Shown here piece by piece: positions 38,396-47,070 of a stretch of DNA of 64,000 bases. Below the pieces are notes generated by a model, which did not search any database, was not told the DNA's origin, and was given only the letters and a program-made list of their open reading frames with translations. Every line of letters starts with the position of its first letter. Position 1 is the first letter of the stretch. A program made the translations under genes and the position numbers. This DNA comes from an uncultured Carboxylicivirga sp. (GTDB lineage Bacteria; Bacteroidota; Bacteroidia; Bacteroidales; Marinilabiliaceae). Location of the stretch: assembly GCF_963668385.1 (NCBI RefSeq), contig NZ_OY764327.1, forward strand, positions 4,746,501 to 4,810,500, read 5' to 3'.

Positions 38396-39883
38396 TTATT
38401 GAATGGTTTCGTATTTAACTACATCAGGCATAATACTTCGCTGATTTTCGAAATCGTATAACGTCTGTAGTTTCATATTTAACAGCTCTAATTTATAGTT
38501 GATTAAAGCGTCTATTTTATCATTTTTAGCTTGTGTCAACTGGTTTTGTACCAGATTAAGATCCATGCTGGTTAAATCACCGTTTTGGTATTTTTCCAGA
38601 TTGATTTCGTAAGTTAACTGAGCATTTTCTTCATTCTTTCTGGCAATTTCTATTTGCTTCAGATAATTTTTTAGATTACGCTCAATCTGACGAACCGTTA
38701 ACACTATATTTTTCTTTTCATCAAGCAAATTATACTCATTTGTTTTTTGAGCTAATTCAGCTGCTTTCACACGCGATTTTTTTTCTCCCCAATCCCACAA
38801 AGGCACTGCCAGCGTAAATTGAATATCCTGATTATCGTTACGATTGGTATTGTCGTAAATATTTGGGAGTTTCTCTGCATTTCCAAATAATCCAACCTGA
38901 ACGGATAAATTTCCTTTAAACTCATTGGAAGCATTGGCCCTTACGACATCAAACAAACCTACTTCTATATCAATCTGACGTTGACGAATTTCCATACGAT
39001 TCTCAAGTGCAAAATCAGTAGCTGATTGCAAATCGATATCTACTGGTAACACTGAAACTTCAGCAATAACCATAATTTCTTCTGAGAAATCCATACCAAG
39101 CATCTGCTTAAAGTTATCTTTAATGTTCTCAAGATTTACTTCATTATTCTGCACAGTTGATTCACTCGACATCATATCTAACTCAGCCTGAAGCATTTCT
39201 TCTTTAGCAGTTAAACCTGCTTCTACCTTATTTTTAATGATTCCATAACTTTTTTTACGATTAGCATATTCTTCACGCGAGGTAATTAGCTCCATTTGAG
39301 CCTGGTAAATCTGATAAAAATATTGAGTAATCTGTTTCTCAACATTTAAGGCTTGCAAAGCATAATTGAGCTGCGAATTTTCGTAATTAAATTCAATCTC
39401 TTTGTACTGCATTTTGCGTGTATTGTAGGTAAAAAGAGGTTGATCTAAACGCAGATTTAAGCTATTTGTAAAACCTGTAAAAGGATTGGCCATTGGATCA
39501 TCGCGCTTATTGGTTTGCCAGCCAAAGTTGTTATTAAGCGATATAACCCCGTCGGTTAACAATATAGGCTGACTCACATTGAAAGCACCCGATGTAGTAA
39601 AGTTCTCATCGTGATACCAGGTTTGATTAGCCTGATAATAATTGCGGCTATTACTATACTGGAAGGGTGAAAGATCCAAACTAAAATTTGATTTAAGCGA
39701 TGCTTTTTGAGCATTTAATAATTCGCGGTTACGCTCCAGATTGTAGCGGGCCGTTACAATATTCGGACTGAGTTTTAAAGCTTCGTCAACTGATTGTTTT
39801 AAAGTCATCAGTCGCTGAGCTTGACTTTGCTGGGCAATCAGAGCAAAGAGAAACACAAACCATCCAAGCAAATAATTCTTCAT
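38396..39883 (-). CDS. TolC-family outer membrane efflux protein
   Basis: The 495-residue product has a cleavable signal (LGWFVFLFALIAQQSQAQ) and then two outer-membrane-efflux repeats of long amphipathic helices (for example LLNAQKASLKSNF and NYLKQIEIARKNEENAQLTY) separated by strand segments. This is the standard TolC/OprM layout, forming a trimeric channel through the outer membrane. It follows the long ABC permease gene by 20 bp, placing the outer-membrane exit between ABC and RND genes in one operon. Confidence 0.92.
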   Translation of the reverse strand: MKNYLLGWFVFLFALIAQQSQAQRLMTLKQSVDEALKLSPNIVTARYNLERNRELLNAQKASLKSNFSLDLSPFQYSNSRNYYQANQTWYHDENFTTSGAFNVSQPILLTDGVISLNNNFGWQTNKRDDPMANPFTGFTNSLNLRLDQPLFTYNTRKMQYKEIEFNYENSQLNYALQALNVEKQITQYFYQIYQAQMELITSREEYANRKKSYGIIKNKVEAGLTAKEEMLQAELDMMSSESTVQNNEVNLENIKDNFKQMLGMDFSEEIMVIAEVSVLPVDIDLQSATDFALENRMEIRQRQIDIEVGLFDVVRANASNEFKGNLSVQVGLFGNAEKLPNIYDNTNRNDNQDIQFTLAVPLWDWGEKKSRVKAAELAQKTNEYNLLDEKKNIVLTVRQIERNLKNYLKQIEIARKNEENAQLTYEINLEKYQNGDLTSMDLNLVQNQLTQAKNDKIDALINYKLELLNMKLQTLYDFENQRSIMPDVVKYETIQ

Positions 39884-39903
39884 AGATGTATGATTAGTTT
39901 TTA

Positions 39904-42900
39904 TTATTTTTTAATCCATTTAACAGCATCAGCTATTACATATTCACTTTTGGTGATATCGGATAATTTAATGGTTGCTGGTCCTTCTGAGTAATAATAG
40001 TCACCGACATACAGCCATCCATTATTATCCTGTGTAATTTTCAACTCAACATCATCATCGCCATCATCGTGTTCAACGGTGTAATGAAAATCACGCTCGT
40101 AACCTCTATTTCCTCCTCTGGGTCCTCTAAACCGATCTCTTATATCAGGTACATACACATAAACAGCATAATTACCCGGAGCCGTAATCTGACCTGTCCA
40201 GCTTACATAGCCTTCGCCTGTACCTTTTCGTTTATAATAGGCTGATTTTAGATACTGCCCAAAATACTCCTGCCCGGCAACCGGTTGCCATTTAACCGGA
40301 GTATTCCAAAAGCGAATACTACTGTAAGTCTCCTTGTCATCATCTTCATTCTGACGACTCAACCACCAATCTTTAATGGTTCGGCTTTCGCCAGTATTTA
40401 CATATTTACAACCAGGATCTTCATTGTCGACAATCAGTTCATTTTTATCGGCATACCTTAATTTATTTTTTGATAGTCGAAGCCCTTCAAAATAGTCGAC
40501 CACCCTCTGATCTTTTATTACAGGATTCACTGTTAACCTTTGGGTCGATGGTATATTTCGTGCTAAATATGTATTGACGCTTACATCGCGTGGCACATCA
40601 TCCAAAAGAAAACCAATATCAACGGTTGTTCCCTTCTCAATCAAAAATCCTTTTTCATTGGATGATTGATCACCTCCCATCATAAACTCGGAACGAAAAC
40701 GTCCGCGGCCGCCTCTGCGCTCTCCTTCTCGCACTGTGAAACCAACTATGCCATCAACATTTCCTTCGTTAGCAACCGACACTTTAACAAAGTACCGGAT
40801 TCGATTGCCTTCTTTTATTTCCCAAACATCAGCATCGCTGAATCTAAAAGCAGGTATATTATCATCTTCTAACCAATTAGAATATAACTCATTAAAATTT
40901 TCACCAGCTAATTGATTCATATAGGGATTAAACTGCTGAGTTGTAAGATTCTGAAACCGGGTATTAGTTACAATATCATTCAATTTTCGATCAAAAGTAA
41001 CAGCATCAGAGTTTACTTTAAAGGTAGAAATCAACTGATTACCTTTTGAAGCAAAAACATTACCCAATACATTTACATCTTCTTCTTCGATCAGTTGGTT
41101 TAAACTTCGGTCTTTCAACTTAAGAATCACTTCGTCGTTGGTCGATAGTCCACCAAAACCTCCGGGAGGCCCATCTGAACTTAGTCGACCATGCAAGTAA
41201 TTTTCTAAAGCAATGGTTAACAAAGGGTATCCTTCTTCGTTAATGGAATTTGTATACGTAAAATAGTTTGGAAAAACCTGGTATCGTCCCCAATTCTCTA
41301 CACTACGCTCACCTTCTTCACTACGACCGAAAAAGAATCGCCGAGGCCTGATGAAATTATCTCCTATATAGCTTTTAAAAATCTCAATTTGAACATCTTT
41401 ATCCGACATTTCTTCATTGCGATCCTTTCCTCTATTCTTAATTCTTCGTTTTTGATTCGATAAATCATTTTGCCAGTTGCCACCACCACATTCGGGATAA
41501 AACACCATTTCGGGCATTACCTCTTCGGTTGATAAACACCAGTTGCGCAAATAGCTATATAAATTAATTGGCGATTCTACAATTGAAAATCGTTTGAAAG
41601 GATAACTAATTGCCAACTGTCTTTCAAAATCATCTTTCATGCTTTTGATTAAAACAGAAGTTGTATCACCCAACTCGTTAAAGTAAGGTTTGAAAAAATC
41701 ATGTTTGGGATGGTAGTATAAGTTAAATTCAACACTATCTATTACAGTACTTAATTTATCAAAACGACCAATTACGATACTATGCGCATTTAATGGCTGA
41801 TCAGGCTTAAAACTCCACTTTCCATCGCCTTTATCTTGTGCCTCTCCTTGCGATATTACCGTTAACCCTGATTTCGATGTAACATCAAGATTCATTTTTA
41901 TAAAAGGATAACGAGTCCAATACAACGATGCTGCAATAACCGGATACCAGTTTGCTTCGCGCGTTAATAACACATAATCGTTTTTGATAAAACTGAACTG
42001 TTTATTAGCAACAAGGGGATCTAATTGATGCAATGACAACAATGTTTCGTCGCTCACCTCCGGAAACATTGCCATATCGTTAATAGCACCTTTATAATTT
42101 AAATAAATATCGAAATTACCTTTGGGAATAGCAGATTTTTTAATGATAACCAGATGTGCCTCTCTCGAGAAATTAACATTTTTATTTTCAATGCTAACAC
42201 TTTGCAATTTTAATCCGGGATTTAAAGCAAATACCAAATCACCTGTTTTACCTTCAGTTAGTTTAACACTTAATTTAGCGTCAACTCCAACCGTTTCTCC
42301 CAAGTGAGTTAAATTGATATCGTAATTTGTTATTTGATAATCGCTAGGTTTTAGTTGTTGATTCAGCTTATTTATTTCTGCTCTCAGTTTTTGATTTCCA
42401 TTATCTCGGATAGCTTTAAACGACATCATACTTACAGCTCCTAGACCAGTTATAAGCAAAGCTGCAATTAATATTGTTTTCGAAAATTTTTGTTGCTCAA
42501 GGCGAGGTAAGCGCCAAATGGTAGCAAAAATAAAAAAGAGGCCCAAAAGTAAATACGATGAACGTACTAGTATCAAATCAATTTCGTTTCCAAATCCGGT
42601 AAAATCTGATCGCATAAACGGCATAAAGAAGCCCAAAACATCCATCAATCCATAAAACTTGTTTTGAAGGTAGAATAACGATAAGGCCACTACACCCAAC
42701 AATACAACAAACGTTACTGCCTGATTACGAATAAGAGTCATCGCAAAAAACGAAAGGCCCAATATAAATAATAAGGTAGGCAGTGATATTAGCAAAGGAT
42801 AAATAAGATATGATGACCAAATTACTGAGGTATCGCTTCCTATAAATGAAAAGATAATGCCTATGAATAATACAACAGCATTCAATACAAAAAATACTTT

Positions 42901-43248
42901 CAGCACTCCCAATGTTTTGCCCACAACATAATCGATATTGGACATGTTTCGCACATAAAAGGCTTCGGTGGTATCCAACTTTTTATCTCTTCCTAAAAAA
43001 TCAGCTGATAAAAAAATAGCTATGATTGATTGCGCTATGTTTAAGATCCACATATTAAAATACGGTACTCCCGATGGAATTATTCGTCCGGGCCACGCTC
43101 CTCCATCCCCCAAACCTGCAACACCAAATAAGTTAAACATCAATAGAAACAGAATGGCAATGGCTGCAAAAATTCTAAAAAACCAGCTCCGTAGTAATGT
43201 TTTTGATTCGAACCGCGCTATTGTTCTAACATTAAATAATGAAATCAT
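39904..43248 (-). CDS. ABC-2 permease with degenerate M1-peptidase-like and golvesin-like domains
   Basis: This 1114-residue protein has an ABC-2 permease part (about 1-290, six to seven TM helices, ending near ILIAALLITGLGAVSMMSF). A long periplasmic region (about 300-900) resembles the peptidase M1 portion of ABC-permease/M1 proteins: a beta-sandwich part, then YPFKRFSIVESPINLYSY and EEVMPEMVFYPE. I find no HExxH zinc motif, so it is probably not a peptidase. The last about 130 residues (VKWQPVAGQEYFGQY to EYVIADAVKWIKK) look like a golvesin/xanthan-lyase C-terminal beta-sandwich. Its ATG overlaps the ATPase stop by 1 bp, so the two form one transporter. Confidence 0.85.
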   Translation of the reverse strand: MISLFNVRTIARFESKTLLRSWFFRIFAAIAILFLLMFNLFGVAGLGDGGAWPGRIIPSGVPYFNMWILNIAQSIIAIFLSADFLGRDKKLDTTEAFYVRNMSNIDYVVGKTLGVLKVFFVLNAVVLFIGIIFSFIGSDTSVIWSSYLIYPLLISLPTLLFILGLSFFAMTLIRNQAVTFVVLLGVVALSLFYLQNKFYGLMDVLGFFMPFMRSDFTGFGNEIDLILVRSSYLLLGLFFIFATIWRLPRLEQQKFSKTILIAALLITGLGAVSMMSFKAIRDNGNQKLRAEINKLNQQLKPSDYQITNYDINLTHLGETVGVDAKLSVKLTEGKTGDLVFALNPGLKLQSVSIENKNVNFSREAHLVIIKKSAIPKGNFDIYLNYKGAINDMAMFPEVSDETLLSLHQLDPLVANKQFSFIKNDYVLLTREANWYPVIAASLYWTRYPFIKMNLDVTSKSGLTVISQGEAQDKGDGKWSFKPDQPLNAHSIVIGRFDKLSTVIDSVEFNLYYHPKHDFFKPYFNELGDTTSVLIKSMKDDFERQLAISYPFKRFSIVESPINLYSYLRNWCLSTEEVMPEMVFYPECGGGNWQNDLSNQKRRIKNRGKDRNEEMSDKDVQIEIFKSYIGDNFIRPRRFFFGRSEEGERSVENWGRYQVFPNYFTYTNSINEEGYPLLTIALENYLHGRLSSDGPPGGFGGLSTNDEVILKLKDRSLNQLIEEEDVNVLGNVFASKGNQLISTFKVNSDAVTFDRKLNDIVTNTRFQNLTTQQFNPYMNQLAGENFNELYSNWLEDDNIPAFRFSDADVWEIKEGNRIRYFVKVSVANEGNVDGIVGFTVREGERRGGRGRFRSEFMMGGDQSSNEKGFLIEKGTTVDIGFLLDDVPRDVSVNTYLARNIPSTQRLTVNPVIKDQRVVDYFEGLRLSKNKLRYADKNELIVDNEDPGCKYVNTGESRTIKDWWLSRQNEDDDKETYSSIRFWNTPVKWQPVAGQEYFGQYLKSAYYKRKGTGEGYVSWTGQITAPGNYAVYVYVPDIRDRFRGPRGGNRGYERDFHYTVEHDDGDDDVELKITQDNNGWLYVGDYYYSEGPATIKLSDITKSEYVIADAVKWIKK

Positions 43249-44168
43249 TAGAATTGAGTTTTGGTAAGGTACTCCATAAAATATACATAAGCATGCTCAA
43301 GATTTGGTTGAACAGCGCTTGCATTCCAACCATTTAGCTTATCCGCAACAAATTCAACTTCGTAACCTGCTGCATCAGGTATAGAAGTAATTACCGGAAA
43401 CTGTTCGCTGATATTCTTCATCTGTTCGAATGAAACAGAGGTTTTAAAAACATGACCTTCGCTTTGTTTGATAAACTGCTCTGGCGATCCTGAGAAATGT
43501 ACCTGTCCACTGTTTAACAATGCCATTTGGCTACAGGTCGAAGATATATCTCCCACAATATGAGTGGATAAAATAATAATAACATCTTTCTGACTAAGAT
43601 TGGATAGAATATTTCTGAATCGTATTCTTTCTTCGGGATCTAGCCCCGTAGTAGGTTCGTCAACAATCACAATTTTAGGATCTCCGATTAACGCCTGTGC
43701 AATTCCCAATCGACGTTTCATACCTCCTGATAATTTATTGGCAAATCGATTTCGTACATCAAACAATCCTACTTGTTCCAACAGTTCATCTACGGCAACT
43801 AAACGTTCTTTCTTGCTTTTAATGCCAGCTAACGAAGCTGCGTAATCCAAAAATTCCCATGTGCGAAGTTTGGCAAAAAATCTAAAATCCTGAGGTAGGT
43901 ACCCTAAAAACGAGCGAACTTCGCGTCGATGTTTTGATAAAGGCATATCATTTACATAAACCTCACCATTCGTTGGTTTCAAGAGCGTAACGAGTATTCG
44001 CATTAAAGTAGATTTGCCGGCTCCATTAGGTCCCAGCAATCCAAACATACCCGGATCGATCTCTAGATTAACCCGATTAAGTGCTCTGAAATCATTTTTA
44101 TATATCTGACTCAGATCTTTGATTTCTATTTTCAAGATTTTATGATTTAGGTTAATTTGTTTTAGCAA
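43248..44168 (-). CDS. ABC transporter ATP-binding protein
   Basis: The product (up to 306 residues) is a canonical NBD: Walker A GPNGAGKSTLMRI, Q-loop GYLPQDFR, signature LSGGMKRRLGIAQ, Walker B IVIVDEPTTGLDPEERIRFR and switch His in LSTHI. No ATG is available; TTG codons at 44168 and 44135 are the start candidates, the second giving MKIEIKDLSQIYKND. It overlaps the permease gene by 1 bp (TAATG), implying translational coupling. Its sequence is strikingly like the C-terminal NBD of the RND-ABC fusion. It is the first gene of the seven-gene efflux operon. Confidence 0.93.
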   Translation of the reverse strand: MLKQINLNHKILKIEIKDLSQIYKNDFRALNRVNLEIDPGMFGLLGPNGAGKSTLMRILVTLLKPTNGEVYVNDMPLSKHRREVRSFLGYLPQDFRFFAKLRTWEFLDYAASLAGIKSKKERLVAVDELLEQVGLFDVRNRFANKLSGGMKRRLGIAQALIGDPKIVIVDEPTTGLDPEERIRFRNILSNLSQKDVIIILSTHIVGDISSTCSQMALLNSGQVHFSGSPEQFIKQSEGHVFKTSVSFEQMKNISEQFPVITSIPDAAGYEVEFVADKLNGWNASAVQPNLEHAYVYFMEYLTKTQF

Positions 44169-44235
44169 AAAGCATACTATTTACAATAGAGTACTATATT
44201 TCTGCATCTTAACATGAAATTAGGTTTTAAAATAG

Positions 44236-44261
44236 TGTACGTTTTTGATACTCTATGTACG
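44236..44261. promoter_or_regulatory. Candidate operator: two TGTACG direct repeats 20 bp apart
   Basis: TGTACG occurs at 44236-44241 and 44256-44261, start-to-start 20 bp or about two helical turns, 68-93 bp upstream of the ABC ATPase gene in the 243-bp gap before the operon. The placement suits a regulator binding site. No perfect TAnnTTTG element is seen in this gap, so a different sigma factor may act here. Confidence 0.3.
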
Positions 44262-44354
44262 AAAGCGAACATATTAATATCAATTTAATAATAAGACGAT
44301 TGTTTTAATAACAATCCTTCATTTTAATTCCGATTTTCTTATTAAATGCAATTA

Positions 44355-44386
44355 AAAAGAGGAAATATTATTACCTATCTCCTCTT
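44355..44386 (-). terminator. Probable rho-independent terminator after the Spy-like gene
   Basis: Minus-strand stem AAGAGGA / TCCTCTT (44357-44363 with 44380-44386) followed by TTTTTAAT. The loop is long (16 nt), so it may be partial and allow read-through into the ABC/RND genes. Confidence 0.55.
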
Positions 44387-44411
44387 CTCCTTTCGCTAAA
44401 TCTATGAAAAA

Positions 44412-45308
44412 CTATAATCTACCATGTCTACCTTTGTGTTGGAAACCTCTGGTATCAAATGCCATTTTTTGCTCATCGGTTAATTGACTGCGCACTTCAA
44501 TACGATGGTCGGCTTTAATTTGTGCTAATTGTAAGCGTATTTTTCCTTGTTCTGTAATTATTTTATCTACTTTTTTCAAATCAATATTCTTACCTGTGGT
44601 TTGAGTTTTGAGTTGAGCATTCAATTCATTTAACTGATTTTTAAATCCTTGCTCCTTTTTCAATAATTCAAGGCGTGAACTTTCCATAAATGCTTTCTGC
44701 TCGTCGTTTAAATTCAATGCTGCCAATCCTTTGCCCTGTCCTTGCCCAATTCGTGGACATGCATTACGACCTTGCCCCTGGCCATTACCTTTGTTCATTC
44801 CCTGTCCTTTACTGCGCTGACCATTACCCCGATTCATCTCTTTGCCGTTACATCCAACGCATTGTCTCTGGCCTTTACCATTCCTCATTTGCTTATTACC
44901 ATGAGCCATGGAGCCATTAGGCCCTTTTCTGCGAGCATCAAACAAAACAATCTGATCATCGGTTAAATTTGCCTTTACATCCTGATCATGTCTGATTCTT
45001 TCTTTTTGCAGTTGAGTTTGAATAGTATTAATTGACGCTAAACAATCGTATAGGGCTTCTTTATTTAGTGGCTCAGTTGTTTCCAAAGTGCGTTTTTTTG
45101 CATGTAATTCATTTAACTCGTTATGCTGAGCCTGTGTTTTTTGAAAAAAAGTAACACGCAATTCGTTTACTTTATCTTGCTGTTCTTGTGTCAAATCTTG
45201 CAAAATACAAGTTTGAGATTTGTTTCCTGCTCTACGCTGCGCTTGGGCTGTTGTCGATACGGCAACCATAGCAATTGCTATAAAACCCACAAAAAGTTTT
45301 GTTTTCAT
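44412..45308 (-). CDS. Tandem Spy/CpxP-like (LTxxQ) periplasmic protein
   Basis: The 298-residue product has a Sec signal (LFVGFIAIAMVAVSTTAQAQ) and two Spy/CpxP-like helical modules. LTxxQ-type motifs are LTQEQ (about 38), LTDDQ (115), LNDEQ (198) and LTDEQ (274), so the module is duplicated. Between them lies a low-complexity linker (about 130-190) of Gly, Asn, Gln, Lys and Arg with three Cys, including CVGC. Spy and CpxP are periplasmic chaperone or stress-sensing proteins. It lies downstream of the sigma factor group and upstream of the efflux operon. Confidence 0.85.
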   Translation of the reverse strand: MKTKLFVGFIAIAMVAVSTTAQAQRRAGNKSQTCILQDLTQEQQDKVNELRVTFFQKTQAQHNELNELHAKKRTLETTEPLNKEALYDCLASINTIQTQLQKERIRHDQDVKANLTDDQIVLFDARRKGPNGSMAHGNKQMRNGKGQRQCVGCNGKEMNRGNGQRSKGQGMNKGNGQGQGRNACPRIGQGQGKGLAALNLNDEQKAFMESSRLELLKKEQGFKNQLNELNAQLKTQTTGKNIDLKKVDKIITEQGKIRLQLAQIKADHRIEVRSQLTDEQKMAFDTRGFQHKGRHGRL

Positions 45309-45406
45309 TATACCAAAATTTTACTTGTAAATTGATGTAATTATCCCATTAAGCCAAATGCGCATTTGTCTTTTAATTGATATTCAATAATTTTAAAGTG
45401 ATAATA

Positions 45407-45913
45407 CTAACGAGGTCCTTTACCTCTCCTATGCCTTCCCCGCGGTTTTTCCATCCAATGTCGGAAAGTTTGATCTAGTTTCTGTTTTTGCTCTTCATTT
45501 TTACATACCCGTCTAACCTTACGGTAGTGAGTGAAGTTCAAATATTCTATATTTTTCTGTAATTCTGCTATTTTCTCTATACTCTCATCAACAACACTTG
45601 TATCAGCTACACCTGTAAAAGTTTGATCCATTAAAACCTCTTTTAGGCTATCAATTTGTTTTTGATAAGCGAAAATCTGACTTAAATGCTCTCCTCGCAA
45701 GCGTTCAAATTCATTAAACTGTATAGTGTCTAAATCTAACTTCTGCATGAATTGTTGCTTCCATTGCTTTTTCATCTTCTCTTGGCTAGCATTTTTAAGA
45801 CCACCAGCTTCGTTACTATCGCCCGAGTTAGCTAACCATAAACCCAATACAATTATGTTGCCTACAAAAAATACAGCCAAAATAACCCAACATATTTTAC
45901 AACTCCTGCCCAT
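45407..45913 (-). CDS. Membrane-anchored CnrX/Spy-like periplasmic sensor protein
   Basis: The 168-residue protein has one N-terminal TM helix (ICWVILAVFFVGNIIVLGLWL) and a helical periplasmic domain resembling heavy-metal sensor/CpxP-like proteins (KLDLDTIQFNEFERLRGEHL; IEYLNFTHYRKVRRVCKNEE; FRHWMEKPRG) with a basic end. In cnr-type systems such a protein controls an ECF sigma factor through an anti-sigma protein. It starts 2 bp after the stop of the putative anti-sigma gene. Confidence 0.78.
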   Translation of the reverse strand: MGRSCKICWVILAVFFVGNIIVLGLWLANSGDSNEAGGLKNASQEKMKKQWKQQFMQKLDLDTIQFNEFERLRGEHLSQIFAYQKQIDSLKEVLMDQTFTGVADTSVVDESIEKIAELQKNIEYLNFTHYRKVRRVCKNEEQKQKLDQTFRHWMEKPRGRHRRGKGPR

Positions 45914-45915
45914 AA

Positions 45916-46260
45916 TTATTTAGTTTTTTCTGAAGAAGCTAAAAGCTCAATATCATAGTAAACCGACCAATGACTATTCTCATTATTTTCATAAGCACTT
46001 GCCCACTCTTCAACTACCTGATTTTCTGCTGAAGCATTAATTTGTTTCAAAACCAATAGTAAATTGCCTATTAACATCACAAAAGCCAAAGATGCAGCGA
46101 TATTAACCATGTATCGTAAATATGGATGAATCTTTGATATATTATCTACTCGATCCATTACCTTATTAATAAAATCACTGCTTATATTCAGTTCTTTATC
46201 AACTAAAGGTGTATCGATAATATCTTCAACTTTTCCTGTATGTTTACTAAATTCTTTCAT
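45916..46260 (-). CDS. Putative anti-sigma factor, single-TM protein
   Basis: From the ATG at 46260 the protein has 114 residues: a cytoplasmic N-terminal segment (about 1-58), one TM helix (MVNIAASLAFVMLIGNLLLVL) and a short periplasmic tail. This topology and its position between an ECF sigma gene and a CnrX/Spy-like gene suggest an anti-sigma factor, though no zinc-binding HxxxCxxC motif is present and I do not recognise a family. A TTG at 46293 with AGGAAG upstream is an alternative start that adds 11 residues. Confidence 0.65.
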   Translation of the reverse strand: MKEFSKHTGKVEDIIDTPLVDKELNISSDFINKVMDRVDNISKIHPYLRYMVNIAASLAFVMLIGNLLLVLKQINASAENQVVEEWASAYENNENSHWSVYYDIELLASSEKTK

Positions 46261-46312
46261 CTCTTTGCTTTCATTATATTTGACGATAATCAATCAAGCT
46301 TCCTGCGTTTTT

Positions 46313-46888
46313 CTAGTAAATTTTCTCTTTTTGCATCATTAAGATCTCTTTCAACTTCTTTTTTGCTCTAACCAAAAGAGATTCTACAGAGCCTTCAGAA
46401 ACTCCCATCACATCAGCTACTTCTTTTTGCGATAATTCATCTAGTTTTGATAACGTTAATGCTACTTTTTGTCTTTCAGGCAATTTTTCCATTGCCTGAA
46501 GTAAAATTTTCTTCCGCTCTTCCAATTCTATATCCTGATCAACATCTTCACTTGAAACTATTGATAAGTTAGATAATTCGGTATTGTCCATTGATGATAA
46601 AACTCCGTATCCACGCTTCTTTCGCTTTTTTTGCCTCAAATAATCCAATGATTTATTCACCGACAATCGATATAACCACGTTGATAAACTAGCTTCCTCT
46701 CGATAACTCGAAATAGATTTATATACTTCAACAAAAACTTCCTGAGCAATATCCTCCGCATCTTCTAATTGATTAACAAACGACATACAAATATAAATCA
46801 CCCTCTGATGATGTAAGGTAACCAGCTGCCTAAAAGCATCTCTATTACCTTCCTTTACCTGTTTTATTATTAGTTTGTCGTCAATCAT
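46313..46888 (-). CDS. ECF (RpoE-like) sigma factor
   Basis: The 191-residue product has region 2 (VTLHHQRVIYICMSFVNQ, EDAEDIAQEVFVEVYKSI, TWLYRLSVNKSLDYLRQ) and region 4 with its helix-turn-helix (LSQKEVADVMGVSEGSVESL), with an unconserved acidic linker between. It should direct RNA polymerase to envelope-stress promoters. It is followed by the putative anti-sigma gene and the two CpxP/Spy-like genes, the usual arrangement of an autoregulated ECF operon. A sensor kinase gene is divergent, 182 bp away. No TAnnTTTG element is found upstream, consistent with autoregulation. Confidence 0.92.
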   Translation of the reverse strand: MIDDKLIIKQVKEGNRDAFRQLVTLHHQRVIYICMSFVNQLEDAEDIAQEVFVEVYKSISSYREEASLSTWLYRLSVNKSLDYLRQKKRKKRGYGVLSSMDNTELSNLSIVSSEDVDQDIELEERKKILLQAMEKLPERQKVALTLSKLDELSQKEVADVMGVSEGSVESLLVRAKKKLKEILMMQKEKIY

Positions 46889-47070
46889 TATAAATCGTTC
46901 ATTGTTTATGACGCTTTATATGGAATTATCCTTCACCTTACCAATAAAAATACAACATTTATTAAGTTTCGATGCATATTAACCAAATACGATAAACTTA
47001 TTGGATTTATTTTATGTATAATTTCATTATATTTAACACAAGCTTACATCACAATCAAAGGTCCCGTTAA

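Noticed and set aside
39904-43248. Active M1 aminopeptidase
   Set aside because: No HExxH motif or downstream Glu ligand is present in the M1-like region, so I call it degenerate.
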